NCBI GenBank assembly: GCA_934491515.1
Contig: CAKSTF010000008.1
Coordinates: 3,450 to 67,449, forward strand
Direction: 5' to 3'
Source: an uncultured Eubacteriales bacterium
GTDB taxonomy: Bacteria > Bacillota > Clostridia > Oscillospirales > Acutalibacteraceae
Length of the DNA stretch: 64,000 nucleotides
Part shown: positions 7,696 through 15,633 of the stretch, piece after piece
Layout of the letters: each line of letters opens with the position of its first letter
Position numbering within the stretch: the stretch's first letter is position 1
Translations under genes and position numbers: made by a program
Notes under the pieces: generated by a model
What the model was told of the DNA's origin: nothing
The model's input: only the letters and a program-made list of their open reading frames with translations
Databases searched by the model: none

Positions 7696-9234
7696 ATGGA
7701 AGATTTTGAAAAGCAAACACAGGATATAAGCACGGACGAGGTAAAGGACGAAATCTCTGTACCGAAGCAGGATTGCGCTGAAAATTCGGCGGAAACTGCG
7801 GAGGTTAAAAGTGAGGTCGCCGCTGCCGAAACTCCGGCTGAAAACGCGCAGCCCGCAGAAAGCGGGGAAACTCCGGCAGCGGAGAACGACGCTGTCGCCG
7901 AGAATACATCACCGACGCAACAGGCTGAAAATTCAGTAACCGAAAACGCAGACCCTTTAGAAAAGCCTTTTTCCGAAGAGCCCGAACTTAAGCCGTTTGA
8001 GTATACAAAACCCGAAAAGACCGAGCCCAAAAAGGCGGGTCGCGGTGTAAAAATATTTGCGCTTGTGCTGGCTTTAACGGTGGCGCTTACCGCCGCTTGC
8101 ACGACGGGCTATTTCTTCGGTAGGAACAGCGTGTTTCCCTCTGCCTCAAAGCATACGGCGGCAGAACTTGCGGCAAGACCCAAGAACACCGACGAACTTA
8201 CCGAGGCGCAGGTTTACGAAAAGATAAACAAGTCGGTTGTAGGCATATATGTTTATAACCAGAACGGCGATTACAGTTATGCTTCGGGCGTTGTGTACTC
8301 AAAGGACGGTTATATCGTTACAAACGACCATATATATTCGGATATAGGCGCACCCAAATTCAAGATTTATACCTTTGACGGCACCGAACTTGAAGCGGAA
8401 TATGTTGCAGGCGATACGATAAGCGACCTTGCGGTATTAAAGGTTAAATCCGGTGCTTCTGATCTTTCTCCGGCAGAATTCGGAAACTCGGCGGACCTGT
8501 TCTGCGGCGAACACGTAGTGGCGGTAGGCAGAACGGCGGACGCGATAAATAAATCTTCCATAACAAGCGGCATAATTTCTCTTACAAGCCGCAGGGTCAA
8601 GGTTACAAGCAGTTATACTTCTAATCTTATCCAGACCGACAGCGCGATAAATCCCGGCTCGTCCGGCGGCGCGCTTTCAAATATGTACGGTCAGGTGATA
8701 GGTATAACCTCTTCAAAACTCGCTGGCGCCCAGTATGACGCAGTAGGTTTTGCAATCCCTACAGTTACGATGAAACGCGTTGCCGAACAGCTTATTAAAT
8801 ACGGCAAAGTGACCGACCGCGCAAAACTCGGTATAACATACACAAATGTGGATTCGGTTACGGCGGAAATAAACAATTACGCTTCCACGGGTCTTTATGT
8901 TGTATCTGTAAGTAACGACAGCGATATTTACGGCAAGGTAAAAGAGGGCGACATAATAACCTATATCAACGGCGTTAAGATAACGGGAGATAATATTGTT
9001 CTTGATATTATAGAGCAGTCAAAAGCAGGCGATACCGTTACGCTTACCGTTCTTTCCTCCGGCAGTGAAAAAGATTACAGCGTAAAACTTATGGCAAATT
9101 CGGGCGAGTCAAGTTACAGTGATGTTATCACCTCGAAATCCGAAGAAAATTCCGATAATTCACAGGATAACAGTTCCGGCGGAAATGATAAAAGCGATAA
9201 CAGCAGCGCTTTCAGTTTCCCGTTCGGTGAATAA
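7696..9234 (+). CDS. htrA: Membrane-anchored HtrA/DegP-type serine protease with PDZ domain
   Basis: Envelope quality-control protease (512 aa). An acidic, Glu/Ala/Pro-rich cytoplasmic tail of about 115 residues precedes one membrane helix (about 118-139). The trypsin-like domain shows the full triad: His212 in TNDHI, Asp244 in SDLAVLK and Ser323 in NPGSSGGAL. A single PDZ domain covers about residues 395-480, followed by a Ser/Asn-rich tail. The architecture matches Firmicute HtrA/YycK-type proteins. It lies 10 bases behind the sensor kinase, so the three genes form a sense-and-respond operon. Confidence 0.95.
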   Translation: MEDFEKQTQDISTDEVKDEISVPKQDCAENSAETAEVKSEVAAAETPAENAQPAESGETPAAENDAVAENTSPTQQAENSVTENADPLEKPFSEEPELKPFEYTKPEKTEPKKAGRGVKIFALVLALTVALTAACTTGYFFGRNSVFPSASKHTAAELAARPKNTDELTEAQVYEKINKSVVGIYVYNQNGDYSYASGVVYSKDGYIVTNDHIYSDIGAPKFKIYTFDGTELEAEYVAGDTISDLAVLKVKSGASDLSPAEFGNSADLFCGEHVVAVGRTADAINKSSITSGIISLTSRRVKVTSSYTSNLIQTDSAINPGSSGGALSNMYGQVIGITSSKLAGAQYDAVGFAIPTVTMKRVAEQLIKYGKVTDRAKLGITYTNVDSVTAEINNYASTGLYVVSVSNDSDIYGKVKEGDIITYINGVKITGDNIVLDIIEQSKAGDTVTLTVLSSGSEKDYSVKLMANSGESSYSDVITSKSEENSDNSQDNSSGGNDKSDNSSAFSFPFGE

Positions 9235-9240
9235 CAAACC

Positions 9241-9278
9241 AAAGGACAGCAGCGAAAAACCGCTGCTGTCCTTTTTAT
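9241..9278 (+). terminator. Terminator after htrA
   Basis: A 14-bp perfect stem (9241-9254 with 9261-9274), a 6-base A-rich loop and a T-run. It closes the regulator-kinase-htrA operon. Confidence 0.93.
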
Positions 9279-9289
9279 CAGTATAGATA

Positions 9290-9318
9290 TTGAAAAATAA
9301 ATTACCGTGTGGTATAAT
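9290..9318 (+). promoter_or_regulatory. Promoter of the methyltransferase/ATC hydrolase patch
   Basis: TTGAAA (9290-9295), 17 bases, TATAAT (9313-9318). The predicted start of transcription leaves a leader of about 100 bases containing a perfect inverted repeat. Confidence 0.75.
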
Positions 9319-9378
9319 GCAAAAGGACAGATGGCTTTATTTAAACGTGCTGCCAAAAGGCGGCTTTTTGAAAACTTA

Positions 9379-9400
9379 TCGGTTAGCCACGGCTAACCGA
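9379..9400. repeat. Perfect 10+10 inverted repeat in the leader
   Basis: TCGGTTAGCC and GGCTAACCGA flank a 2-base centre. It lies about 60 bases after the -10 box and 23 bases before the start codon. It can be a protein operator or an mRNA hairpin, and has no T-run. Its position downstream of the promoter would suit a repressor or roadblock. Confidence 0.7.
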
Positions 9401-9423
9401 CGTTGAACGAGGGATTTATCGGT

Positions 9424-10233
9424 ATGGAAGAAAAAATAAATCTTTCAGGCGTGCCGGAAACAATGCTGCAAACCGTTTACGCACGTGCAAAGGAGAGCGC
9501 AGGTCGCGGTGCAATCATTGATAAGAAAGCGGAGGAAATTGTCGCCGCGCTCAATTACGATTTTTCCCTTGCGGACAAAGACACCGCCATGCGAAGCGGC
9601 GTTATTGCCCGGACAATCCTGCTTGACCGTCTTACAAACGCGTGGCTTGCCGAAAATAGGGGTGCTGCGGTAGTTAACGTTGCCTGCGGACTTGATACGC
9701 GCTGCTACCGTGTAAACGGATATTCGCACTGGTATAATCTCGATTTGCCCGAAACCGTTGCCGTGCGGCAAAAACTTTTGCCTGAAAACGGCAACATTTC
9801 TCAAATTGCGATGTCCGCTATGGATGATTGGGGCGCTTTGATTGCCGAACATAACGTTCCGGTACTGATTATTATTGAAGGGCTTACAATGTATTTGTCT
9901 GAAGATGACGTAAAGAAGATATTTAAAGTAATTTCAAAGCGATTTGAAAGGGCAACCGTGTTTGCGGAAATTATGAATCCGTCGGTTGCAAAACGCTTCA
10001 AGGAAAAGTCGATAGAGGGCAGCCGCGCAAAATTTGCATGGGGAATAAAAAACGGCGGCGCGCTTGCCGCACTTTTGCCCGATTTCTGCTTAGAATCCGA
10101 ACATTCTTTAACCGAGGGTATGGCGGAGTTTGTGCCTGCTTATAAATTGCTTGGAAAAATTCCGTTTGTGCGGAACATTTCAAACAAGATAATCGTACTA
10201 AAGAAAGGCGGGAACCGGGATGAAAGACAGTGA
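9424..10233 (+). CDS. LCM-family class I SAM-dependent methyltransferase
   Basis: A 269-residue protein of the leucine carboxyl methyltransferase-like superfamily, whose bacterial members are small-molecule O-methyltransferases often annotated as polyketide-related. The SAM-binding core VNVACGLDTRCYR (about residues 82-94) and the acidic NLDLPE strand are present, as is LIIIEGLTMYLSEDDV. The ATG at 9424 is chosen for its GAGGGA site. The next gene overlaps its 3' end by 14 bases. The substrate is unknown; coupling to an ATC hydrolase-like protein hints at modification of a small sulfur or amino-acid compound. Confidence 0.82.
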   Translation: MEEKINLSGVPETMLQTVYARAKESAGRGAIIDKKAEEIVAALNYDFSLADKDTAMRSGVIARTILLDRLTNAWLAENRGAAVVNVACGLDTRCYRVNGYSHWYNLDLPETVAVRQKLLPENGNISQIAMSAMDDWGALIAEHNVPVLIIIEGLTMYLSEDDVKKIFKVISKRFERATVFAEIMNPSVAKRFKEKSIEGSRAKFAWGIKNGGALAALLPDFCLESEHSLTEGMAEFVPAYKLLGKIPFVRNISNKIIVLKKGGNRDERQ

Positions 10234-10921
10234 ACTGCAATTTGACCGCAGTTGTCATGTGCTGTATTCAAAGCCGTGTAAAAAAGAAATTCAAAAGAAA
10301 ATCACATTGCATTATCCCGCCGAAAGATGCAATGAGGTCTGGGAACAGGTGCAGCGGCAGTATGTCGACTTTCTTTCCCGTTGGCGCACCGACCTCGGCG
10401 GAAAAGATAATTTCCATAACGGCAAGGGCGGAACTTATGATTGCGTAGCAATTATGAGTTACTATGTTGTGTGTAGGTCCGTTACGTCTTTTCGAGAAAT
10501 AGAGGAAATAGAGGAAAATCTTATATTGCCGGCCTTTCGGAAACTTAAATTTGTGGATTGCAACAAACCGTTTTGGAAAAAACTGATGTACAAAGCCTTT
10601 ACGCGCGCAAAAAGTCTCTGCGACCGTTGGCACGATTACGAAATGAATGTCGCGCCTTTTAGGAAAGATAAACCTATTTATTATGAGTTTACGGCGTGTC
10701 CGGCGGCGGAATTCACCAAAAAATTCGGACTTGAAGATATTATGCCGGCGCTTTGCAATGTTGACTATGCGTCAATGGAACAGATTCACGCAAAACTTAT
10801 CCGCACTGCTACGTGCGCTAACGGCTGCAAATGCGATTATACAATCTGCGGAGATAGGGACCCTTACATAAAAGAACACCCCGAATATCGGGACAAGACA
10901 GGATATCGCAGAAACAAATAA
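10220..10921 (+). CDS. L-2-amino-thiazoline-4-carboxylic acid hydrolase-family protein (copy 1)
   Basis: A 233-residue cytoplasmic protein resembling the ATC hydrolase family, named after an enzyme that opens thiazoline rings to S-carbamoyl-cysteine/cysteine. Family features are the C-terminal LCNVDYA segment and a cluster of cysteines (ACPAAEF, CANGCKCDYTICGD, about residues 160-217) that could bind metal. It overlaps the methyltransferase gene by 14 bases, so translation is coupled. A second member lies 460 bases downstream. Most family members have not been tested, so the reaction is only a family hint. Confidence 0.75.
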   Translation: MKDSELQFDRSCHVLYSKPCKKEIQKKITLHYPAERCNEVWEQVQRQYVDFLSRWRTDLGGKDNFHNGKGGTYDCVAIMSYYVVCRSVTSFREIEEIEENLILPAFRKLKFVDCNKPFWKKLMYKAFTRAKSLCDRWHDYEMNVAPFRKDKPIYYEFTACPAAEFTKKFGLEDIMPALCNVDYASMEQIHAKLIRTATCANGCKCDYTICGDRDPYIKEHPEYRDKTGYRRNK

Positions 10922-10939
10922 TATACGGGGGATGATAAC

Positions 10940-11242
10940 ATGGGGACATTTTTCGGAATACTTATCCCTTTTCTCGGGACAACATTCGGTGCGGCATGTG
11001 TATTTTTTATGAAAAAACCACTTGGCGATACCGTGCAGCGTGCGCTTTCGGGATTTGCCGCGGGCGTTATGGTTGCCGCTTCGGTCTGGAGTTTGCTGAT
11101 TCCCGCGATAGAACAGTCCGAAACACTGGGAAAATTTGCTTTTCTTCCGGCTTTCACAGGATTTTGGGTCGGTCACACAAAGGAGTGGATAATTCCCGGC
11201 ACGGAGGACTTAATGCCCTACATAACCGCAAAAGATAAGTGA
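10940..11242 (+). pseudogene. ZIP-family metal transporter, N-terminal remnant
   Basis: The first 75 or so residues match the start of ZIP divalent-metal transporters (LIPFLGTTFGAACVFFMKK, then the GFAAGVMVAASVWSLLIPAIEQ helix and FLPAFTGFWVG). Intact members have about 250 residues and eight helices. Here the frame ends after 100 residues with an unrelated polar tail, and no later ZIP helices appear downstream in any frame I read. It still has a GGGGGA ribosome site. A deletion that removed the metal-binding helices is the simplest explanation; a functional truncated protein is unlikely. Confidence 0.75.
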
Positions 11243-11382
11243 TGATATTTATTAACTGAATAAATTTGAATTCGGCAGCATTGAGGAACATCTAAAATAC
11301 GGACCTGCCCTTTTTTAAAGAACAATAAGAACGTACCGCACCAACTTAAGGTGTGCGGCGGTCAATAAAGGAGATGCATAGT

Positions 11383-12018
11383 GTGAAATACACAGGTATG
11401 CCGATGGGTATGTGGGCGCTTTTTGCAAAATCGTTTAAAAATGAGTTGACGGAAGTTTTCGCCTACGATACGAAAACGGCAAAAACTATCACAAAAAATG
11501 CAAAGCCCAAATACAAAGATATCATTTCAAAACTGCCTGAATTTGAAAAAGCCGACCGTTTCAAAATGAATATTGTAAACTGCGCGATGATAGGCGCGTT
11601 TGTGCTTTCAATGCCGGTGAGTCCCGATGTGGAGCGCCTGACTGTATATTATGCAAAATCAATGATGACGAAGCCTATGCGGTGGTTTTGCCGCAAAAGC
11701 GGGAAAAGCAAATTTACTAAAAAGGATATTGACGGAATGAAAGCGACCGCGGCGCTTAAAGCCGCCGACCGCAACCCCTATTCATGGAATATGGATTTTT
11801 ACGAGTATAAGGACGGCAGCGGTTATGAAGGCAGATTTACAAGGTGCGGTATATGTGTTCTTATGAACGAACTCGGACTTTATGACCTTACACCCGCGCT
11901 TTGTCACCTTGACTATACCATGAGCGAGGCAGGCGAAGCGACTGAATTTGTGCGTAAATACACGCTGGCTTCGGGAGAACCTTATTGCGACTGCGGATAC
12001 AAAAGGAAAAATATATGA
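11383..12018 (+). CDS. L-2-amino-thiazoline-4-carboxylic acid hydrolase-family protein (copy 2)
   Basis: A 211-residue relative of copy 1, with the shared C-terminal pattern ALCHLDYT followed by a Cys-rich end (YCDCGYKRK) and an internal TRCGICVLMNELGLYDL. The GTG at 11383 is preferred because AAAGGAG lies nine bases upstream; an in-frame ATG at 11374 and GTG at 11353 are less well placed. The two copies are strongly diverged, so this is old paralogy or separate acquisition. A short inverted repeat (CCGCACC / GGTGTGCGG, about 11337-11359) just precedes it. The substrate is unknown. Confidence 0.72.
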   Translation: MKYTGMPMGMWALFAKSFKNELTEVFAYDTKTAKTITKNAKPKYKDIISKLPEFEKADRFKMNIVNCAMIGAFVLSMPVSPDVERLTVYYAKSMMTKPMRWFCRKSGKSKFTKKDIDGMKATAALKAADRNPYSWNMDFYEYKDGSGYEGRFTRCGICVLMNELGLYDLTPALCHLDYTMSEAGEATEFVRKYTLASGEPYCDCGYKRKNI

Positions 12019-12088
12019 CCCGATTTAACGATATCGGCATTGAATGGTCGGTATCATTAAAAGGACGTGAAAGGCGGTGCTTCATATT

Positions 12089-12247
12089 ATGAATAAAAAC
12101 AACAATTTTTTAGGCGGCGCTTTTGATTTTAATGGCGACGGAAAAACGGATCTTAAAGAGCAATTTGCCGCATATAATCTGTTTAAAAAGTATACCGAAA
12201 CCAATGATGCCGACAACGATTCTTCCGATGCGGAAAAAGACGTCTGA
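12089..12247 (+). CDS. EF-hand-like acidic micro-protein (52 aa)
   Basis: A small frame starting ATG at 12089 and ending TGA at 12247. It contains one canonical-looking calcium-loop pattern, DFNGDGKTDLKE (residues 12-23), with acidic or Asn side chains at loop positions 1, 3, 5, 9 and 12 and Gly at 6, then a predicted amphipathic helix and an acidic tail. There is no signal peptide. The ribosome site is weak (AAAGGCGG, about 12 bases upstream). A 25-codon frame starting inside the previous stop codon runs up to this ATG and could couple its translation. No family is recognised beyond the EF-hand motif. Confidence 0.55.
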   Translation: MNKNNNFLGGAFDFNGDGKTDLKEQFAAYNLFKKYTETNDADNDSSDAEKDV

Positions 12248-12263
12248 CGGCTTTTAAGAAAGT

Positions 12264-12302
12264 AAAAAGGGGAGAAACTTTGTAAAAAAGTCTCTCCCTT
12301 TT
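12264..12302. terminator. Bidirectional terminator between the EF-hand peptide and upp
   Basis: A roughly 15-bp stem with one bulge (AAAAGGG...CCCTTTT outer arms) carries A-runs on one side and T-runs on the other, so it can stop transcripts from both converging operons. Confidence 0.75.
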
Positions 12303-12315
12303 AACCTGATTATAA

Positions 12316-12948
12316 TTATTTTGTGCCGAAGATACGGTCGCCTGCGTCACCCAGACCCGGAACAATGTAGCAGTGTTCGTTAAGATGATCGTCAAGACCT
12401 GCACAGTAAACGGGGACATCGGGATGAACCTTGTTGAAGGCTTCAAGGCCTTCGGGTGCGGCAATTATGCACATAAATTTAATTCTTTTGGGCTTAAATT
12501 CCTTAATGCGCGATACCGCATCGATAGCGCTGCCGCCGGTTGCAAGCATGGGGTCGAGCACGAAAACATCGCGCTCGTTAAGGTCGTGCGGCAGTTTGCA
12601 GTAATAATCAACAGGTTTGTGCGTTTCGGGATCGCGGTACATACCTATGTGACCCACGCGCGCGGCGGGAATAAGGCTTAAAACACCGTCAACCATACCG
12701 AGTCCCGCACGAAGTATCGGAACAAATGCAAGTTTTCTTCCTGCAAGTACCTTTGTTTTCGCTTCTGCCACGGGGGTTTTTGTGGTAACCTCTTTAAGCG
12801 GAAGATCGCGTGTGGATTCGTAGCACATAAGCATTGCAATCTCGCTTACAAGTTCGCGGAACTGCTTGGAACCAGTTCTCTCATCGCGGAGAATGGTAAG
12901 TTTGTGCTGGATAAGCGGATGGTCCATAATAAATACGTTTTCGTTCAT
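12316..12948 (-). CDS. upp: Uracil phosphoribosyltransferase
   Basis: Converts uracil and PRPP to UMP in pyrimidine salvage (210 aa, full length). The PRPP-binding loop is seen as VLDPMLATGGSA (about residue 130), together with ILRAGLGMVDG and the uracil-binding C-terminus (YIVPGLGDAGDRIFGT). It is the last gene of a minus-strand run tsaE-tsaB-rpiB-upp, with a 57-base gap from rpiB. Confidence 0.97.
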   Translation of the reverse strand: MNENVFIMDHPLIQHKLTILRDERTGSKQFRELVSEIAMLMCYESTRDLPLKEVTTKTPVAEAKTKVLAGRKLAFVPILRAGLGMVDGVLSLIPAARVGHIGMYRDPETHKPVDYYCKLPHDLNERDVFVLDPMLATGGSAIDAVSRIKEFKPKRIKFMCIIAAPEGLEAFNKVHPDVPVYCAGLDDHLNEHCYIVPGLGDAGDRIFGTK

Positions 12949-13005
12949 TTTCGTATCCCCTTTGTTTTATTATTCAGTGTAATGCCCGAAAACAGGCAAA
13001 ACAAA

Positions 13006-13446
13006 TTATTTGTTTTCAAGTTCGGCTATCTTGTCAAGGCGTTTTTGATGTCTTCCGCCCTCAAATTCGGTGTCGGTGAAAATATCGCAAAGTTCAAGCG
13101 CCGTGCCGACACCTATAACCCTGCCGCCAAGGCAAAGTATGTTAGAATTGTTGTGAAGCCGTGTGTATTTTGCGGAAAAATGGTCGCTGCATGCGGCGGC
13201 GCGAATTCCTTTTATTTTATTTGCGGCGATAGACATTCCTATGCCCGTGCCGCACACAAGGATTGCGCGTTCGCATCTGCCGGATGTAATTTCATCGGCA
13301 ACCTTTACGGCAATATCCGGATAATCCACCGAAACACATTCGTAAATACCGCAATCGGTAACCTCAAAACCGCGCTCGGTAAGATGTTCTTTAATGGCGT
13401 TTTTGTGTTCAAAACCGCCGTGATCGCAACCTATGGCAATTTTCAT
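13006..13446 (-). CDS. rpiB: Ribose-5-phosphate isomerase B
   Basis: Interconverts ribose 5-phosphate and ribulose 5-phosphate (146 aa, RpiB/LacAB family). The start IAIGCDHGGFEHKN and the catalytic loop ILVCGTGIGMSIAANK with its Cys are clear. It lies 20 bases after tsaB and 57 bases before upp. An rpiB-upp pairing is common in Firmicutes and links ribose phosphate supply to PRPP use. Confidence 0.96.
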   Translation of the reverse strand: MKIAIGCDHGGFEHKNAIKEHLTERGFEVTDCGIYECVSVDYPDIAVKVADEITSGRCERAILVCGTGIGMSIAANKIKGIRAAACSDHFSAKYTRLHNNSNILCLGGRVIGVGTALELCDIFTDTEFEGGRHQKRLDKIAELENK

Positions 13447-13466
13447 TTTATCAGTTCCTTTACAGA

Positions 13467-14165
13467 TTATTTTGCAAGTTTTTCTTTAAGTTCGCGCTCC
13501 GCCTGCGGCATACGCAGATAAACGGGAAGAAGTTTGTCCGGAGTTACGGTTTTCCCCTCGGCAAAAAGCCTTTCGGCAGCCGCCGCAACGCCCGTTGCGT
13601 TTTGAAACCTGTGCGCGGCATCCGCCGCAGTAACGTTTGTCAAGTTTCCGGTAAACGGAATAAAAACGTCCGTGCCGTCACCGCATACCGTTACGGAAAC
13701 GCCTGCCTTGGCAATTTCCGCAGCAAGATCCGCGCAGGAAATCGCACGGTCTTCGCAAAGGCGGCATATTCTGCCGTTTTCGTATTTAAAAAGTGCGTTG
13801 TATACCTGATTTCGCCGCGCGTCCATAACGGGACATATAATGCCGGAAACGCCTGCCTGTAAGTGCGCCATAGCCTCAAGCGTGGAAACACCTGCACAAG
13901 GGGAAGCAGTGGAGGCTGCCATACCTTTTACCGCCGCAATGCCTATGCGCACGCCGGTAAAAGAGCCGGGTCCTGCCGCCACCGCAAATCCGTCAATATC
14001 AGAAAGGGTAAGTCGTGCAAATTTAAGCACGGCGTTTACTGTGGGCATAAGCGTTTCGGAATGTGTAACTTTGGTGTTTGAAAACGCGCTTGAAATGATA
14101 CTGCCGTTTTCGGTGATTGCCGCCGATACGGGTGAGGCGGAACATTCAATTGAAAGTATTTTCAT
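13467..14165 (-). CDS. tsaB: tRNA threonylcarbamoyladenosine biosynthesis protein TsaB
   Basis: Partner of TsaD in making the t6A37 modification of ANN-decoding tRNAs (232 aa). The actin-like ASKHA N-terminus reads ILSIECSASPVSAAI, with the family signature AVAAGPGSFTGVRIGIAAVKGMA near residue 65. It overlaps tsaE by four bases. The usual downstream rimI and tsaD are not here, so tsaD must lie elsewhere. Confidence 0.95.
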   Translation of the reverse strand: MKILSIECSASPVSAAITENGSIISSAFSNTKVTHSETLMPTVNAVLKFARLTLSDIDGFAVAAGPGSFTGVRIGIAAVKGMAASTASPCAGVSTLEAMAHLQAGVSGIICPVMDARRNQVYNALFKYENGRICRLCEDRAISCADLAAEIAKAGVSVTVCGDGTDVFIPFTGNLTNVTAADAAHRFQNATGVAAAAERLFAEGKTVTPDKLLPVYLRMPQAERELKEKLAK

Positions 14166-14593
14166 GTTGGTTCCTGCCTTTCAACAGTGATTTTTCTTGT
14201 GTTTTCCCCAAGCGACTTGAGGGTTATTCTTACAACATCGTCCGGTAGCGCCGCTTCGATATTTTCACTCCATTCGGCAGCGATAACGCCGCCCTCGTCG
14301 GCGTATTCAAAATAACCGGCGGAATATAAATCATCCCAACCGGTAATACGATACATATCAAAATGAAACAGGTCAAGCCTGCCGCCGCGGTATTCGTTGA
14401 CAAGATTAAAGGTCGGGGAAGTGGTCTCTCCGAAAAAGCCGAGACCGCGAGCCAGACCTTTTATAAAACGTGTTTTTCCAAGCCCCATACCGCCGTAAAA
14501 GGCAAGTATCTCACCGCCGCGGAGGGTATCCGCAAAAGCGGCGGCATAGTTTTCCGTTTCCTCGGGAGAGTACGAGATAAATTCTTCTTTCAC
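14162..14593 (-). CDS. tsaE: tRNA threonylcarbamoyladenosine biosynthesis ATPase TsaE
   Basis: ATPase that drives the TsaBD cycle in t6A synthesis (143 aa). Walker A is GGMGLGKTRFIKGLARGLG (about residue 37), followed by SPTFNLVNEY and the Walker B-like DLFHFDMYRI. Translation starts at GTG 14593 with GGGAGG about nine bases upstream. It is the first gene of the tsaE-tsaB-rpiB-upp unit. Confidence 0.95.
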   Translation of the reverse strand: MKEEFISYSPEETENYAAAFADTLRGGEILAFYGGMGLGKTRFIKGLARGLGFFGETTSPTFNLVNEYRGGRLDLFHFDMYRITGWDDLYSAGYFEYADEGGVIAAEWSENIEAALPDDVVRITLKSLGENTRKITVERQEPT

Positions 14594-14625
14594 AGATATC
14601 TCCCTCCCGTCTTTTTATCCTGTCT

Positions 14626-14654
14626 ATTTTATCACAACGGCGCGCCGCTGTCAA
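14626..14654 (-). promoter_or_regulatory. Promoter of the tsaE-tsaB-rpiB-upp operon
   Basis: On the minus strand TTGACA (14654-14649) and TAAAAT (14631-14626) are 17 bases apart, about 33 bases from the tsaE GTG. Confidence 0.75.
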
Positions 14655-14763
14655 ACACAAATCACTGTGTCGCGTTTTTTTGTCTTTATTATTAAAAAGT
14701 AATTGTAATTATCGGAAAAATATGTTATTATAATAACGAATTTGGATTAAAGGGGGTTGCTGT

Positions 14764-15612
14764 ATGAGAGCAGACGGAAAAAGACTTAAAAAGATTGATC
14801 CTATGTATACCGTTGCGGCGCACATAATGAATAAGCGCTACGATGCGATGAATATGATAACGATTGATATTCCGCTTGATTCGATACAGGAATATTTAAA
14901 CAAAAAGCGTTCTGAAGGGGTTAATATAAGTCACATGGCGTTGCTTATTGCGGCATATTTGCGCGTTGTGGGCGAATTCCCCGAACTCAATCGCTTTTTT
15001 GTAAATAAGCGCCCGTATGCAAGAAACGAATTCTGCGTTTCAATGGTGGTTTTGAAAGCGGGTCAGCACGGTCACGGTACTATGGCTAAAATGTATTTTG
15101 ACCTGCACGAAACAATTACGGAAGTAAACGACATTATAAACAAGTTTGTTGAGGAAAACCGCAACACACCCGATAATAACGGAACCGAGAAAATGATAAA
15201 GTTTCTTTTAAGCGTGCCGGGCGTGCTTACCATTGGCGTTTCGCTTTTTAAATGGATGGATAAACACGGTCTTTTGCCTAAAAAGATTATTGACGCGTCA
15301 CCGTTCCATAACAGCCTGTGCATTTCTAATCTGGCGTCTATACGCACAAATCACATATATCACCATATTTACGAATTCGGCACTTCAAGCGTGTTTATAG
15401 TTATGGGCAACACAAGGGAGGTACCAAAGCGCAAAGGCGGCGAGATAGTTTTTGAAAAATGTATGCCGCTTGGCGTGGTAATGGACGAAAGAATTGCTTC
15501 GGGTACATATTTCGCCATGGCATTCCGCAGATTAAGGCACTATTTGCGAAATCCGGAATTGCTTGAAGTTAAACCTTTGGAAGTTAAGTGCGATCCCGCA
15601 CTTTCAAAATAA
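14764..15612 (+). CDS. 2-oxoacid dehydrogenase E2/CAT-like acyltransferase-fold protein, catalytic His absent
   Basis: A 282-residue protein resembling the catalytic domain of dihydrolipoamide acyltransferases and chloramphenicol acetyltransferase. It has no lipoyl or peripheral-subunit-binding domain. Where active enzymes carry DHRxxDG near the C-terminus, this protein has DERIASG (about residue 241), so the catalytic His is replaced by Glu. It therefore may not be a transferase. A TATAAT box lies at 14729-14734, and an AAAGGGGG ribosome site precedes the ATG. It is followed by fba after 21 bases. Confidence 0.7.
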   Translation: MRADGKRLKKIDPMYTVAAHIMNKRYDAMNMITIDIPLDSIQEYLNKKRSEGVNISHMALLIAAYLRVVGEFPELNRFFVNKRPYARNEFCVSMVVLKAGQHGHGTMAKMYFDLHETITEVNDIINKFVEENRNTPDNNGTEKMIKFLLSVPGVLTIGVSLFKWMDKHGLLPKKIIDASPFHNSLCISNLASIRTNHIYHHIYEFGTSSVFIVMGNTREVPKRKGGEIVFEKCMPLGVVMDERIASGTYFAMAFRRLRHYLRNPELLEVKPLEVKCDPALSK

Positions 15613-15633
15613 TATTTTACGGAGGAAACAAAA

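Noticed and set aside
12015..12092. A 25-codon gene between the second ATC hydrolase-like gene and the EF-hand peptide
   Set aside because: It starts in the preceding stop codon without its own ribosome site and has no recognisable features; kept only as a possible coupling frame.
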